A stretch of DNA of 14,884 nucleotides from Proteobacteria bacterium UBA5122 (lineage in GTDB: Bacteria; Pseudomonadota; Gammaproteobacteria; Tenderiales; Tenderiaceae), in the NCBI GenBank assembly GCA_002415485.1, contig DHYU01000070.1, positions 59,359 through 74,242 on the forward strand, written 5' to 3'. Numbering within the stretch: the stretch's first letter is position 1; every line of letters starts with the position of its first letter. Position numbers and translations under genes: made by a program. Positions 13,520 to 14,884 of this stretch are shown here, one piece after another. Below the pieces are notes generated by a model, which was not told the DNA's origin, ran no database searches, and was given only the letters and a program-made list of their open reading frames with translations.

Positions 13520-14884
13520 ATGGCAGTGGAGGCATGGATCCCATTGGTGCTGGCGGCGCTGGGCCTGTGGCTGGCGTGGCGCCTGTATCAAAACGTTTTG
13601 TCGTCGCCGACGGATGGCGGGCGAATGGCCGAGATTGCGGCGGCGATTCACGACGGCGCGCTGGTCTTTTTGAAACGCGAGTATCGGACGCTGGCGTGGT
13701 TTGTATTGTTGGTCGCGCCCTTGTTGTGGTTGGGTTTGGGGCTGGGTACGGCGCTGGCGTTTGTGCTCGGGGCGATGGCCTCGGCCCTGGCCGGTTACAT
13801 CGGCATGTATGCGGCGACGCGGGCCAACGTGCGCACCACCAGTGCGGCCTATCATCATGGGGTGGCGGCTGCGTTGCGGGTGGCGTTCTCTGGTGGCTCG
13901 ATCATGGGGCTGGCGGTGGCGTCGATCGGCTTGATGGGCCTGGGTGTCTTGTATCTGTTGTTTGGTGATGATCCGGCCACTGCACATGTGATCCATGGCT
14001 TTGGCATGGGGGCGTCGACGGTGGCGTTGTTTGCGCGTGTCGGTGGCGGCATCTATACCAAGAGCGCCGATGTCGGTGCCGATCTGGTGGGCAAGGTGGA
14101 GGCCGGTATCCCCGAGGATGATCCGCGCAACCCCGGCGTGATTGCCGATAACGTAGGCGACAACGTGGGGGATGTCGCCGGGATGGGCTCGGATATCTTT
14201 GAATCGTATTGTGGGGCGATGATCGCGACCATCGCGATGGCGTCGAGCCTGTCGCTGGCGGCGATTCAAGCCTTGGGTGAGCGTAGCGATTTGATGTTTC
14301 TGCCGCTGGCCTTGTCGTCGTTGGGGTTGTTGTGTTCGATCGTCGGTATCGTGTTGGTGAGGCGCTTGTCGTCATTGCCGCCGCAACAGGCCTTGCGCAA
14401 TGGCATGTTGTCGGCCGCGATGTTGTTTGCGTTTGGTTCATTGTTGGTGGTGTGGTGGTGTGACGTCTCGTTATGGGTGTGGCTGGCGATCGTCGCCGGT
14501 GCGGCGGGCGGTGTGGTCATCGGTTTGATGACGGAGTATTTCACCGGCGGCAAACCGGTGCAGCGCATCGCCGAGGCGGGTCAAACCGGGGCGGCAACCG
14601 TGTTGATTGCCGGCCTGGCGGTGGGTATGCGTTCGACGGTGGTGCCGGTGCTGGCAATCTGCGCGATCATTTTTATATCGACCAGTGCCTGTGGTTTGTA
14701 TGGCGTCGGCATTGCGGCGGTTGGCATGTTGGCGACGGTGGGCATGATCATGGCCGTCGATGCCTATGGACCGGTGGCGGATAACGCCGGTGGCATTGCC
14801 GAGATGAGTGGTCTGGGGGAGGAGACGCGCCGCATTACCGATAGCCTCGATGAATTGGGTAACACCACGGCGGCGATCGGCAAG
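13520..14884 (+). CDS. hppA: Membrane-bound ion-translocating pyrophosphatase, K+-dependent type (3' end outside window)
   Basis: An integral membrane enzyme that couples PPi hydrolysis to pumping H+ and/or Na+. The 455 visible residues (full proteins have about 670–720) contain many membrane helices and the PPi/Mg-binding segments GGGIYTKSADVGADLVGK (175–192), EAGIPEDDPRNPGVIADNVGDNVGD (195–218), and the MAVDAYGPVADNAGGIAEM region (411–429). The last codons read GNTTAAIGK (447–455); the alanine after GNTT is the mark of potassium-dependent enzymes, while potassium-independent ones have Lys there. In helix 6 the Glu is at GSDIFESY (Asp225, Glu228), as in Na+-pumping Thermotoga maritima PPase, not one turn later as in plant H+ enzymes. 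So Na+ or mixed Na+/H+ transport is possible. AAGGAG lies about 6–7 nt before the ATG. The frame is open at the window end. Confidence 0.95.
   Translation, partial: MAVEAWIPLVLAALGLWLAWRLYQNVLSSPTDGGRMAEIAAAIHDGALVFLKREYRTLAWFVLLVAPLLWLGLGLGTALAFVLGAMASALAGYIGMYAATRANVRTTSAAYHHGVAAALRVAFSGGSIMGLAVASIGLMGLGVLYLLFGDDPATAHVIHGFGMGASTVALFARVGGGIYTKSADVGADLVGKVEAGIPEDDPRNPGVIADNVGDNVGDVAGMGSDIFESYCGAMIATIAMASSLSLAAIQALGERSDLMFLPLALSSLGLLCSIVGIVLVRRLSSLPPQQALRNGMLSAAMLFAFGSLLVVWWCDVSLWVWLAIVAGAAGGVVIGLMTEYFTGGKPVQRIAEAGQTGAATVLIAGLAVGMRSTVVPVLAICAIIFISTSACGLYGVGIAAVGMLATVGMIMAVDAYGPVADNAGGIAEMSGLGEETRRITDSLDELGNTTAAIGK

Noticed and set aside
13466..14568. Minus-strand Arg/His/Gln-rich frames opposite the membrane pyrophosphatase
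   Set aside because: The composition is typical for the antisense of a hydrophobic, GC-rich gene, and the plus strand encodes an unmistakable membrane pyrophosphatase through the same interval.

Overview
The window carries ordinary chromosomal genes of a gammaproteobacterium that is flagellated and has type IV pili. Support comes from the paired gene sets dapF–DUF484–xerC and rlpA–dacA–dat–ybeD–lipB–lipA, a MotB/MotA stator, PilU, and a GC-rich composition with GTG starts and ATGA-type gene overlaps. A membrane-bound pyrophosphatase next to a soluble one suggests a metabolically versatile environmental lineage, for example around the Chromatiales/Thiotrichales, but the species cannot be named from sequence alone. 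I see no tRNA, rRNA, insertion sequence, phage gene or CRISPR array.

Layout. (1) Positions 1–1674, minus strand: motA then motB (motB runs off the left edge), overlapping by 4 bp and preceded by a good flagellar sigma-28 promoter. (2) 1775–2024, plus strand: a compact unit consisting of a CRP/Vfr-type palindrome, a very strong ribosome binding site, a 38-residue single-pass membrane protein and a GC-rich hairpin. (3) 7915 down to 2043, minus strand: rlpA, dacA, dat, ybeD, lipB, lipA and elyC-like genes, most of them tightly packed. The set combines peptidoglycan remodelling, D-amino acid supply and protein lipoylation. (4) 8209–9315, plus strand: a pilU without an adjacent pilT, ending 4 bp from the convergent xerC. 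(5) 12805 down to 9320, minus strand: a CDF metal exporter, dapF, a DUF484 gene and xerC, apparently one transcription unit with its own sigma-70 promoter. (6) 13453 down to 12810, minus strand: soluble inorganic pyrophosphatase with promoter and intrinsic terminator. (7) 13520–14884, plus strand: a membrane ion-pumping pyrophosphatase, divergent from ppa and cut by the right edge.

How the parts relate. RlpA and DacA act on septal and lateral peptidoglycan. Dat makes D-amino acids, DapF makes meso-diaminopimelate, and the ElyC-like protein acts in envelope precursor handling, so both large operons lean on the cell wall. LipB and LipA attach and build lipoate. The two divergent pyrophosphatases compete for the same substrate: one wastes the energy as heat and the other stores it as an ion gradient. 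The visible end of the membrane enzyme carries the potassium-dependent signature, with a glutamate position like that of sodium pumps, so the usual label 'proton-translocating' should be treated with care.

No wholly new multi-gene system is evident. The most novel-looking item is the unrecognised 38-residue membrane protein with its own CRP-like control. Next are the ion specificity of the membrane pyrophosphatase, the cysteine loop in the DUF484 protein and the direct repeat between ppa and hppA.
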